DNA of 64,000 nt. It comes from Eretmocerus hayati (taxonomy: Eukaryota; Arthropoda; Insecta; Hymenoptera; Aphelinidae). Positions within the stretch are counted from its first letter, which is position 1; each line of letters starts with the position of its first letter. The DNA lies in NCBI GenBank assembly GCA_029851415.1, contig CM056742.1, positions 76,188,748 through 76,252,747 of the forward strand. Direction: 5' to 3'. Under the pieces are notes generated by a model, which saw only the letters and a program-made list of their open reading frames with translations, searched no databases and had not been told where the DNA came from. Below are positions 35,388 through 45,273 of the stretch, piece after piece. The position numbers and the translations under genes are program-made.

Positions 35388-37315
35388 TCACTGTAATTCG
35401 CCTGCTTCGAGGCGCCTCACTTCCCTCTCTTTCTCCTCCTTACGGGCCATCACCAGCTTGATGTATCCGGTGACTCTATCCCATGTCTCCTGGTTGCGGA
35501 GCAAGTACGGGGCGAGATTCTCAGGTGTTGATTGAGCACCAAGCCATCCATCCAACTCGGCGCTCTCTTCGGGTGTCGTTGCACGTGAACAGGGCATGTT
35601 CAGCGTCATCCCAGTTGTCCCCGCATGACTGACATGCTGGGGATGTCCTCTTCTTGAAACGGGTCAGATAGGCACCGAAGCAACCGTGGTCACTCAGTGC
35701 TTGCGTCGTCCAGTAATCTATCTCTCCGTGGGTGCGTTCCACCCACTTGGCTACGTCGCGGATCAGCCGATGCGTCCATCTGCCATCTGCAAATGGCAAA
35801 TCCCACTCAGTTTGCCACTGCTCAAGGGTGATTTCCTTCTCGTTGTCGCGGATGATCTCCTTCATCGTTGGAGTGAGCACTCGTTCGGCTCCGATCACTT
35901 TTTGCGGATCCCAGATCCTCACTCGCTCCGCGACGAGCAAGTGGATGGGTAGCATCCCGGCCAACACGCAAGCTGCGTCTCCTGACACGGTGCGGTAGGC
36001 ACGAATGCTCCTCAGAGCCGCTCTCCAGTGGACAGGCCCCATCTTCTCCTCGATGACGGCCTTCTCTACTCTCTTCCCTCGCACGGGTGCACCGTAGAGC
36101 ATGATGGAAGCACTCACGGTGTTGAGCAGCCTGCGCCTCTTCTGTTTCGGTCCTCCGATGTTCGGCATCAGCCGCTGAAGCGCCGCACCGACCCTGCTCG
36201 CCTTCTGGGCGGCCTCACGGATAAGCTCCTTGAACGACCACTTGTCGTCAAGCCATACGCCGAGGTATTCCAGCTCTGTCTTGCGTGGGATGTCTTCCCC
36301 GTTGATGTAAAAACGGGGTAAGTTAAACTTCCTGCGTCTTGTGACCACGATCGCTTCGCGTTTCTTAACAACAAGCTCCAGGAGCCTGCTGATCATCCAC
36401 TCGTAGACTCGGGCCAGCACCTCGTTTGCGCGTCTACCCGAGGGTTCCTCGCTGTTGGCCCTGACTATGAGTCCCGCGTCGTCCGTGAAAGCCACTAATA
36501 TCACTCCTTCTGTCAGTTCGATAGACAGTAAACTGTCGCACTGGGTGTTCGAGTTGAACGGCCCGGAAACCGATCCCTGTCCAATTCTGGCGGACAGTTC
36601 CCGAATCTCTTGTCCTCGTCGGTGTCGCACACGAGGATCCTGTTCCGCAGGTAGTCACTCGTGACGGATATTAGATAGGGGGCACTTTATCTGCTTGGGA
36701 TTGATAGACTCGCTCCCAGCTCGCGCAGTTGAACGCGTTCTCTATGTCAAACGCAATGATGGCACAGAATCCTCCTCTTCCTCGGAATGGGTTCCCTACC
36801 GACGCTTAAACCGGTTTTGGACCTCCTCGATTGCGTGCACAGTGCTTCGTCCCTTCCGGTGCCCGAACTGCATTGGTGATTGCCCGCCGCTCTCCTCGTA
36901 GGCTTCCTCCACCCTGTTGAGCACCATCCTCTCGTACATTCGCCCGATATTGTCGAGCATGCTGAGAGGGCGTTGACCTCCTTGACCTTTAGGTATCAAG
37001 ACCAGCTTCTGGCGTTTCCACTTATCCAGGAAAGTTCCCGCGCTCAGACAGATGTTGAAGGGGTCGAGGAGTAAATCTGGCTTGTATTTGAAGACCAGTT
37101 CCAAAACTTCGTTTGGAATGCCGTCCAGGCCTGGGGCCTTGCCGTTTGGCAGCCTCTTCGCCGCTATGAGTAGCTCTTGCGTAGTGAAGAGCGGGATGGA
37201 GTCGTCGCTCTTCGGAGGGAATGTGACTCTAGGTTCTCCTGCTGGGAAGAGGTCTTCCACGATGCTGCGCAAGGTAGCTGCATCGGTCGGTGCTGGTTTG
37301 CCCCTCCGGAGTCGG
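35388..37315 (-). pseudogene. R1-clade LINE ORF2 relic: reverse transcriptase and C-terminal zinc finger
   Basis: Minus strand, 5' truncated at about 37315. The N-terminal RT blocks lie at 36796-37272: NGKAPGLDGIPNEVL (fingers), VLIPKG, SMLDNIGRMYERMVLNR, then GQSPMQFGHRKGRSTVHA. After a broken stretch (36630-36796, with an ENAFNCASW block and a stop), the second half lies at 35521-36630. Motif C reads FTDD where FADD or YADD is usual (near 36480). A thumb region with LGVWLDDKWSF follows, then the R1-type C-terminal finger CQSCGDNWDDAEHALFTC (C-x2-C-x8-H-x4-C, near 35600-35660). The last 60 residues continue in another frame (35388-35580), showing a frameshift near 35580. No endonuclease remains. 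R1-clade LINEs are mostly arthropod elements, many inserting at fixed sites; no rDNA or telomere repeat is seen nearby. Dead copy. Confidence 0.85.
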
Positions 37316-38349
37316 CCCTTTTTAAGACCATGTTACATACGCGGAACGGTTTTCGCGTATCACCCGACCCAGGCTTGGGTTTCCCGGAAAACTCAATCGA
37401 ATTCCCCTTATAGAAAATTCTGCACTCTGCAACTTCTGGGAAAGTTCCGGGCAGGTGACACATAATCGCGCTCGTCAAGCAAACCTCGTGACGTTCCTGA
37501 TCTCCAATTCTGCTAGTTATACTCCTTGGCTCTCCTTATTTTTCGTGCGCGCAATGATTTTAATGTGATGCCCTGATATACTCCTGTTCAGTTTTTCTCG
37601 TGTTGAGACGTAGATATCACCTGGATTGCCGATGTGGATCAGGCGATACGGTCATTGTTTATCTCTGCGATTCCACGTACTTGACTTTCCTAGCAGTCAT
37701 CCCGCGTAGCTTTCAACAATTTCCGATTAGCTGGTGCGATAGTAGAAATTTGATTTCTGGGTGATGACGCGTCTGGCAGAGCTGTGACACTGTGGATGAA
37801 CGAGGAGTGATGCACCCTTTTCTGTGTGAGTCGTTGCAATTCCTTCCAAAGATCTCACCCCGCATTGATCCGATCGATTCAGTTTGACTGATCGATCGAT
37901 TGATTCGATCGATCAGTTCCGCTCTGAATGGAGTTCCTGTTGGATCTGATTGCACCTTAGCAGGGAATTCGTGTCATCATCGTGAACTTCCGACGGGATC
38001 CGTGTGTAGTTATGAAGGAGCTAGTTCATTTTACGATCAAATAGGTTTTGTAGCGTGCAGTACGAATCTGGAGCCGTGAAAATGTCCTTGAGATACTGCT
38101 TTTCTATCTTCGGAGAGTCTTGTGCTTTCAATCGTGCCGCCTGTAAAAATTTTCGCGAAAGATCTTTCCGCAGGTCAGATTTTTTTCCACCGTGTAGTAC
38201 CGAAGCGTGGACCAAACGGTCAGGGGTCACAGACGACGAGCGAGCACACAATTTCCGCTGCAGGCACTGGTACTGAAGCAGCTGTAATCACCCTTCAGTT
38301 CATTTGCCCTCATCCAAACACACCTAGAGGTGCTGACCCATCCCCTCAG
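37316..38349. other. Unassigned DNA beyond the LINE truncation
   Basis: Holds a GATCGATT-rich patch (37885-37925) and several short open frames with no motif. Nothing supports a gene. Confidence 0.4.
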
Positions 38350-39600
38350 CTTCTGTGACGTGTAGTGCAGTCTACCTACATATTTGCATCTGCATAGAAT
38401 GCTGCAGTGTTACACTCAATGATTGTGAAAGGAGAGGATGAGTAGATCACGAGGGTAGAAAGTGTAACCGAAAATGGTGTAGAAAGCAGGTTTTTATCAT
38501 GGGTCAAAGGTTCAAAAACAGGATTTTTTGCGATTCTGTACTCGAGTGTTGATCGTATCGGAAAATGTTCCAGGAAGAAGCTGTAGCACTTGCCAAAATA
38601 AAAAGAACGAGCTGGAGTCCGATGATCTATTGATTCGCGGAGAATGTACTTTGCAGCTCTTTTGATGCACAAGATCATGCACATGGGTGAACCTGGCTAC
38701 CTTGCTGCAATGTTCACCAGGTACCAATCCGGGCGCCCCCAGCGTGGTGGGGCAGGAGCACAGGAACTCAAAGTTCCGAGAATGCGTCTCGACTATGGCC
38801 TAAGATCATGTCAAAGGCAATGCGCACGCTTTTGGAACTTCCTTCCCCCGGTTTTTCGGCATGTGAAAGAAGTTTCCGTGTTTAAAGAGGCAGTGAAGGA
38901 ATTTTTGAGAACCCCTCTCCCACGAGGGTTGATGGGGACATTGTGCAATTTTTCGATCTTTCAGGGCACTCTTATATATCAAATTGAGTGATTTTCTTGT
39001 TTTTGGTTCAAGTCTTCCGGTCGCCCAATTGTTATGTGAACTATGATTATTACTACTAAACTATTATAACTATTCATTTCTAATCCATGCCATTAATGAT
39101 CTCGTCTGTGAAAAAGAATGATTCAAGTTATTTTTTATCAAAGGACTAGTCACAACTGTGATTATGAATCCTTGACCAGAATGCTATTATTAGATATGTA
39201 TATGTACACGAATCGTATGAATGATTGATTTTTTGCCTTAGGGCGAATAAAATAGTATATTATGATACAAGGACGCAAACGATGGTCCTTGCACTTCGAG
39301 TGACTTTTTTAGGTCCGAGTCTCCAGCTCGTTCTCTTTGTTTTTGGAAGCGCTACAACTTTCATATGAAATATTTTCCGATCCGATCAACACTCGAGCAC
39401 AGAATCGCAGAAAAAACTGTTGTTGGACCTTTGACCCATGGTAAGAACCTGCCTCTTCCAGCAATTTTGGTCACACTTTCTACCTTCGTGGTCGATTTCG
39501 CGATCGACTCATCGCCCTTTTTCAGAAACACAAGGTTTGACACTGTAGTATTTCATGAAATCTCCTTTGGGTATGTCATAGTTAGACCGGACTACTAGTG
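38350..39600. mobile_element. Foldback element enclosing a LINE 3' fragment
   Basis: 38350-38630 returns in reverse complement at 39305-39600. Landmarks are GAACGAGCTGGAGTCCGA on the left against TCCGAGTCTCCAGCTCGTTC on the right, CGGAAAATGTTCC against ATATTTTCCG, and TGGGTCAAAGGTTC against GGACCTTTGACCCA. The middle (38640-39300) is unpaired and contains the tail of a LINE ORF2. The outer ends are approximate, near GTGTAGTGCAG and CTAGTGTAGTG. Confidence 0.65.
38644..38991 (+). pseudogene. LINE ORF2 C-terminal fragment (CR1/Jockey group)
   Basis: About 115 codons. The diagnostic part is YGLRSCQRQCARFWNFLPP followed by a VSVFKEAVKEFL helix. In CR1-, L2- and Jockey-like LINEs, this R...FWNxLPxxIR...FKxxLKxxL block closes ORF2 after the RT thumb. 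RT itself is missing, so this is a 5'-truncated copy, the usual result of aborted target-primed reverse transcription. The stop is at 38989. The AT-rich DNA that follows (to about 39300) may be its 3' UTR. It sits in the unpaired middle of a foldback, so it was either inserted there or captured between two inverted copies. Confidence 0.65.
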
Positions 39601-39991
39601 TAGTGTAACTTGGGAACTGTGGCTGGAAAATGAGTAGCCCAAGAGTAACCTCTGTGAAACTGCATCGTGCAATGCTGTTGCATTGCTCCAGTGCAGCTAC
39701 TCTCTAATGATTCGTATGTTACAGATCCAGAATGCAGCTTATCTCATGCCTCCGCAAGCACTATCTGGTAAGTTCTGATTCTGGACTAGATTCGTAGATA
39801 TTACTGGATGTTGACGAGATACACATTCACGCCGAATTTTCACACATATTCCATTCGTTCTAGGCGAATATTTTCCCAGTTGTGCGAATATTCTCAGGAT
39901 GCCTCCAGAATTCTTTGATACTGTATGTAGAGAATGAGCAGCTGACGCCTTCACTGAAAATGTATCCAAGACCCCCCGAGACCTCTCATAT
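39601..39991. other. Unassigned stretch
   Basis: A 76-codon minus frame (39739-39969) lacks any feature. Nothing else seen. Confidence 0.4.
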
Positions 39992-40121
39992 GCTCTCTCC
40001 CCCGAAATCAGTGAAAATCGCTCCCAACCACTGATTTGCAGTGCAGATGCACTGATTCACAGTGAAATTCACTGCAAAACAGTGAGTTGGGAACGATTTT
40101 CACTGATTCCGGCGGAGAGAG
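39992..40121. mobile_element. 130-bp palindromic MITE
   Basis: Left GCTCTCTCCCCCGAAATCAG is mirrored by right CTGATTCCGGCGGAGAGAGT, and pairing continues through GTGAAAATCG and CCCAAC to a centre made of CAGTG/CACTG repeats. The CTCTCTC tips resemble those of the element at 6419-7902. Confidence 0.75.
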
Positions 40122-40338
40122 TGAGTCTTCGGCAAGCATCTATTGCGGTATAGTCAATTCATCCAATCAGTACTCGAATATTTATAAGGACAACCACATT
40201 TTCCAAACTGGCACGCGCTGAGCATACTTGCGTCGGCTTTTAATCAGGAATAATCGTCATACCAGTGCCAACACGAAAACAAAAACTCTCGAAGTGCTTG
40301 GGCAGATACGATTCCACCAAGTGTACTTCACCATATCC

Positions 40339-40857
40339 AATTCGAGGTGCGTGGCGACAGACACGCCGCCCTGTCGGGCTCTGCCGCAAGCTGTCTCGGT
40401 GCCAACAGCCGATCGGTTCGAAATGGTTTACCACAGCGCGGGCTGGCGCGGACCCGGCAGTTTGCATACGAGGCTGAGTTTTTATATCAAAATTATGAAT
40501 GACAGCAATATTGAATATCTTACCTAGTGAATTTCAGTGATTTAGCTCCATATGAAGGGTTGGGTATGCGGAGATGCATTACTGAATATGAGGTGGCGGA
40601 TCCGGATCATATAATGTACACATTCCGCATATCCGACCCTCTAAAAGTCGCCAAATCACTGAAATTCACCAGGTAAGACATTCAATATTGCTGTTATCCG
40701 TAAGTTTGATGTAAAAACTCGGCCGCGTATGCACACTGCCGGGTCCGCGCCAGCCCACGCTGCGGTAAACCATTTCGAACCGATCAGCTGTTGGCACCGA
40801 GACAGCTTGCGGCAGAGCCCGATAGGGCGGCGTGGCTGTCGCCACGCACCTCGAATT
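40339..40857. mobile_element. 0.5-kb palindrome with GC-rich outer arms
   Basis: The arm starting AATTCGAGGTGCGTGGCGAC is mirrored at 40838-40857, and complementarity continues to the centre near 40600. The outer 150 bp of each arm are clearly GC-rich (GCTCTGCCGCAAGCTGTCTC, GCGCGGACCCGGCA) while the inner part is AT-rich. The 70-116 codon frames here are mirror artefacts. No target duplication could be read. Confidence 0.75.
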
Positions 40858-40959
40858 ATAAGCATCACGATTCTCCAGACAATTCTACGATCCTCGCTTC
40901 CAATAGATTTTTCCCCGATTGAAGATTTCCAACACGCTGCGTGGATTGCAAAATGGAAG

Positions 40960-41329
40960 AGTTACAAATGCGCTCATTTTGCCTCCATATGGAATGGGAG
41001 TGAAACCAATTCATCTTTCGGAGTTCTTGTCTCCTTGATCTCAACTGGATTTCGCCCCCTCGCTAAACAACGGATATAGATATGTGGCGTTCCCAGACCC
41101 GCCGGGTTTCTCGGGAGAACTTCAGGGGTCTTTCGGGTCCATTGAAGCCCATTGCCACGGTAATCCGCCTCTCTGTCCACAGATCCATACCACCGGTTTC
41201 TCTCAGTTCAGGAGCTTGATCTGTGGGGAAAGTCCGTGGTTAGGTTTGTAGACTGCGTGGCGGGGCGTTTCTAGGTGTAGTTTGTGCCTATTGGAACATG
41301 AGTTCCTATGAGATTCGCTCACCACACGT
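40960..41329 (-). other. Probable 3' part of the RTE-like LINE
   Basis: GC-richer than its surroundings and directly downstream (minus strand) of the RTE-like ORF2. It contains GGCAATGGGCTTCAATGGAC and a GAGAAACCCGGCGGGTCTGG block, which I take as the element's 3' end, though I cannot fix the tail. Confidence 0.35.
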
Positions 41330-42965
41330 ATGCTCATAACCAAGTCCGGGTGGTGGTGGGGTTGGGGGTAGAAGTTCGAGGTCCCTGACTGCATCACAAC
41401 AGTCATGCCAGATAGCCCGGTCCTAAGCTTTTCCTTTCCACACCGTGGGGTTTCTTTTTGTTTCTTTCATGCCATAATGGATATTATTCTCCCATCTAAC
41501 TCTTGGTCTCCCTCGCTTTCTTCGTGTTATTGGTGTTTAGTCTAGGATTTTACGAGCTGTTCTTTCCTCCCTAATTTTCGCGACGTGTCCCGCCCATTGT
41601 ACTTGACTCTTTTTATCACCCTGACAATGTCGGGGTCGCGATAGAGTTCTCTCAATCCCTGATTCTACCTGGGCCTCCAGGTTCCCGATTTTTCGTCTAT
41701 TTCTCCTACCAAGAATAGTCCTGAGGACTTCATTCCCAAATGTTCTGAATTTTGCTTCATCTCGTATTGTCATGGACCAGGTGGCGCATCCATAGAGAAC
41801 GACCGGTTGTATCATGGCTTTGTATATTCTCAGTTTGGTGTCGCGTGAGAGCTCCTTGTCTCTGGGTAATTTTTGTAGTGACTTGAAGCATTTGAGGCCT
41901 GCGCTTATTCGAATGTTGAGTTCGGTTCGTATGTTGTTGTCGTGAGTAGTTGTGGATCCGAGGTATTCGAAGTTTGATACTGATTCGAAAGAGAGATTTC
42001 CTACGCGAAGGGGTTCTGTGTCTTGGTCAGTTTTATTTCTATCTACTCCCATGTGTTGGGTTTTCGCTTCGTTCACTCCGAGTCCCACCTCCGCCGCTCT
42101 TTTAATGAGGATTCCTGCGTTTCTCACCACGTCCTCTTTAGTGTCGCCCACCAGAACTAAGTCGTCCGCGTAACCTAGCAACTTGATGATTTCATTGGAT
42201 TGGATTCAAAGTCCATGGTTGCTGCGGGCAGAACGTCTCACTACGTATTATAGTACAAAATTGGAAAGCGGTGGGGATATTGCATCACCCTGTTTGAGCC
42301 CACTAACTATTCTGAAGGGATTCAATAGCTCCTCGCCAATATTACTTGTCCCGTGGTGCCATCCAATGTCATTGCGATTATTTTTACTAGCTCATCTGGT
42401 AGCCCTAATAGACGCAAGACTGAGAGCATTTTGGATCTTATAATCGAGTCGTTCGCTTTTTTGAAGTCGACGAAGAGGTGATGTACCGGTTCTCCCCATT
42501 CCCATTTCTTTTCGCCGATTTGACGGAGTGTGAATATTTGATCCGTTGTTGATCGGTTTGGCCAAAATCCACACTGGTAGTCGCCAATTATTTCCTTTGT
42601 GGATGGCGTTAGTTCGTCGATGATAATGTTAGATAGGATTTTGTAGCACACGGCTGATAATGATAGGCCTCTATGATTGTTGCATACTGTTTCGTCACCT
42701 TCTTTCAGGATTGGAATAATGATGGACTTGTTCTAATCTTTTGGTATTTTTTTGCATCGCAGTGAGTGTAATGAGTTCGTGAATCTTTTTCATTGAATCG
42801 ATTCCTCCATGCTTGAAGAGCTCTGGAGGTAGGCCATCTGCTCCTGGGGCTGTATTGTTCTTTAGTTTGAGAATGGCTTTGGATACTCCAGAAGATGATG
42901 GGCATGGAAAGTCTTGTTCTACCGTGTAGATTTCGGGTGGTATTTCCGAGTTGGTTGAAGTGACA
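41330..42965 (-). pseudogene. RTE-like LINE ORF2 relic (reverse transcriptase)
   Basis: Minus strand, 5' truncated near 42965. Blocks in order: ILKLKNNTAPGADGLPPEL (42770-42870, RT start), a broken stretch to about 42660, then GDYQCGFWPNRSTTDQIFTL and VHHLFVDFKKANDSI (42440-42590; motif A aspartate present, usual AYDSI changed to ANDSI), then after a short gap GYADDLVLVGDT (motif C, YADD, near 42160), FEYLGSTTTHDNNI, and LRIYKAMIQPVVLYGCATW. The order and wording fit the RTE/BovB group. A further frame change near 41540 moves the C-terminal RRKRGRPRVRWEN block to another frame, ending about 41330-41450. No endonuclease remains. Several frameshifts make it a dead copy. Confidence 0.82.
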
Positions 42966-44767
42966 TTAAGGAGGTACGGATACCTGCACTAAAAGCGATA
43001 TCTTTGGCACCTTCAGATTAACGGCCATCTCCCAGGAGGCATTCGAAGGGTGATAGATAATTTGATAGAATTGTTTTCCTCGAAAATTGTTCTGACCCGG
43101 ATCAATACTCAACGTTAGTTGATATCAAACAATCAGGAATTTTCCCACTTGATCATCGGTCAGTGATCACCAGGGAAGCTTTGAATGCAAGAAATTACTC
43201 ACGGTACCCTATACAGCTCTCTATGATCTTCATGACCTTCTTTGTGAATATTGCTCGAGGTTTTTCCTCAGCCGAGTCTTGGATGACGAAAGAGGAAGAC
43301 GTTTGAGCGTGTTCAAGGTATTGGAGATGAATGAAAACTCATAATACATTCTTCTGACTCGAAATTTTCTGAGATCCTTGTGATTTTAGTCAGCTGTGTC
43401 CCGGTACGTGCTGGGGAGGAGCTCCATTTAATTCGATAAGGGAAGTCATCACAATACAGTCATTTTTACTAATCGAATTAGTCTGAAGAAAAATCAGATG
43501 ATCATGGTGAGATTCAAAAGTTGGGATTGTGAATGTTGACTAGATAACTGTGTATGGAGTGACACGAGCCAAAAAAATTGACTCTCATCAATGATTGATG
43601 AGTAATTACGAGGAGAGATGTTCATGACATTCTATTGATATCAAGGCCTGATGAGGATAGCGAAGTCTATCGAAACGTTGTCTTAAATAAACAACAATTG
43701 ACTCGCAAATATACTCCCAATACGCGTGAACTCCTCTGATGATGGCTCGTGACTTGGGTGAGTAATAAATCGTAGAGTAATGTTGTGAAGAGAGAATGAA
43801 GAGGGAGTTGCAAGATCATCCGAGAATCATCATGCTCTCATCATCCACCTACGAAAAGCGGGATGGATCTTCAAATTCAAATCGCGATCGCAGAGATGGA
43901 ATTCAGATTAATAAAACTCAGAAATTTGGTGGATTCTTGTCATAAGAATCCATCCCTCAGTTCTCTACGTAGTAGCTATTTGGCACACATGAAGTTATAA
44001 TAGCCTATCAAAGTCTGAACTCCCTCACGGTCCGCTTGGAACGACTTCAACCCAAAGGTGCTTGCGCATCGGGAATTCCTTGACTCTTCTGAAATAAATA
44101 ATAGATGGAAGATTTTCCCGTGAGAATGGAAAGAATCGATGGAGGGCTTTTCGAGAAAAGTGAGATCGACGATTCTCCCATTCAATCCCATGGAATTTTC
44201 CCCGTTGAACCACATATGAGCTCCTCGCGATCCCAACTCTAAGTCACTACATATTTTCTCAATGTAATATGTAATTTGGCTCAACTTCAAGAGTATCGGG
44301 AGAACTTTAAGATCAGCTGGAGGGAGTTGAATTTCGATAATGTAGAGCTGACATATCCCATTAATATCTCATTCCTGAAGAGGTAATTTCAACGAATCAA
44401 AGCTTTTTGAGAAAAATCATAACCTGAGAAGGTATTTTATTTGTTCCGAGCATGAAAAGAGTCGGAGTTGAAAAGTTTGATATCAAATCATTTATGATAA
44501 GATTTGGAAGTTTTCACCACTGTATCTCAAACATGGGATGTTAGAGCTCCCCTACTCTGCGTTATGAATGTTGCATATGGGCAAATCTCAGAATTCGGCC
44601 CACTTTCGTTGAAAAATTTGGGAATTTTCAATATAGCAGGACATACCCGGAAAATTCCTTTTGGGTGAAAAAGTACTCAAACAATAATAAAATAGTCGCG
44701 TAAATCATTTTGTCACTTTGCCGCGCACTCGCGGTCGAATAAGGAATAATCCTATGCATTTAAATGG
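42966..44767. other. Unassigned DNA, one hammerhead-like motif
   Basis: No coding sequence recognised in 1.8 kb; a 104-codon minus frame at 43976-44290 has no motif. The only patterned piece is the core at 43648-43682. Confidence 0.4.
43648..43682 (+). ncRNA. Hammerhead-ribozyme-like core, copy 3
   Basis: CTGATGAG, a 5-bp stem (GATAG, loop CGAAGT, CTATC), then GAAACGTTGTC. The stem sequence is unrelated to copies 1 and 2 yet still pairs. The sequence after it (TTAAATAAACAACAATTGACTCG) resembles the arms at 27150-27606. No foldback partner was found. Confidence 0.42.
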
Positions 44768-44952
44768 GGCGTGTTTAAAAACAACAAAAAAGAGAAAGAC
44801 TCCACTTGTTCGCCAGGGCTGGAAGCGAACGCACAAGATTTGAGTCGCTTCTGTGTCGGTATTTCTTTTGTTGATGATCAAGAAAATAAAAAGCGCAAGT
44901 AACAAAAATTACGAGCCATCTACGAGTATCTTCCTTGGTTTGATCGAGAACA
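44768..44952 (+). repeat. 5' LTR remnant of the BEL/Pao element
   Basis: The first 85 bp (GTGTTTAAAAACAACAA... to GAGTCGCTT) match 51620-51704 downstream of integrase. The remnant ends in AACA directly before a primer-binding site. Its upstream part is missing: nothing before 44768 matches the other LTR. Together with 51237-51704 it implies an LTR of about 570 bp with TGTT...AACA ends. Confidence 0.6.
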
Positions 44953-44954
44953 TC

Positions 44955-44970
44955 TGGCGAGCGTGACAGG
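44955..44970 (+). promoter_or_regulatory. Primer-binding site of the BEL/Pao element
   Basis: TGGCGAGCGTGACAGG starts two bases after the LTR-ending CA. The TGG start and position are right for a tRNA primer. It looks one base away from an arginine-tRNA complement (from memory). Confidence 0.6.
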
Positions 44971-45273
44971 ACAGCTGTAATTGACTACGGGAGACTCAAA
45001 AAAGAACAAGGAAGAGGTATATTCGAGACCAGATCCAGCTCGTCGTATCAAGGAGGGCCCGCAATTGATTTTCTCCAAAAGTGGTTTTGAGTTCACATTT
45101 ATTGTTAGTCATAACTTTGTGCTTGATATGGGGCCCCAACGCGTATAGATTTTGTCATACTTGTATTCTGTGTATGTAATCGCGTTAACCTCGAAACAAA
45201 GGCTCACTACTTAATCATCAAAATAGGTTGTGTGAACGATTCCTGTGGGCTGGATCAGCGGTGATTTGGCAGC

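Noticed and set aside
35111..35535. Ser/Leu/Phe-rich plus-strand frames
   Set aside because: Translation of the pyrimidine tract opposite the LINE 3' UTR.
40228..41079. Cys/His-containing frames of 70-116 codons
   Set aside because: Same peptide from both arms of a palindrome; no conserved spacing of Cys and His.
42705..42905. 66-codon minus frame as a separate gene
   Set aside because: Lies out of frame over the RT start of the RTE-like LINE, whose true frame shows the APGADGLPPEL block.
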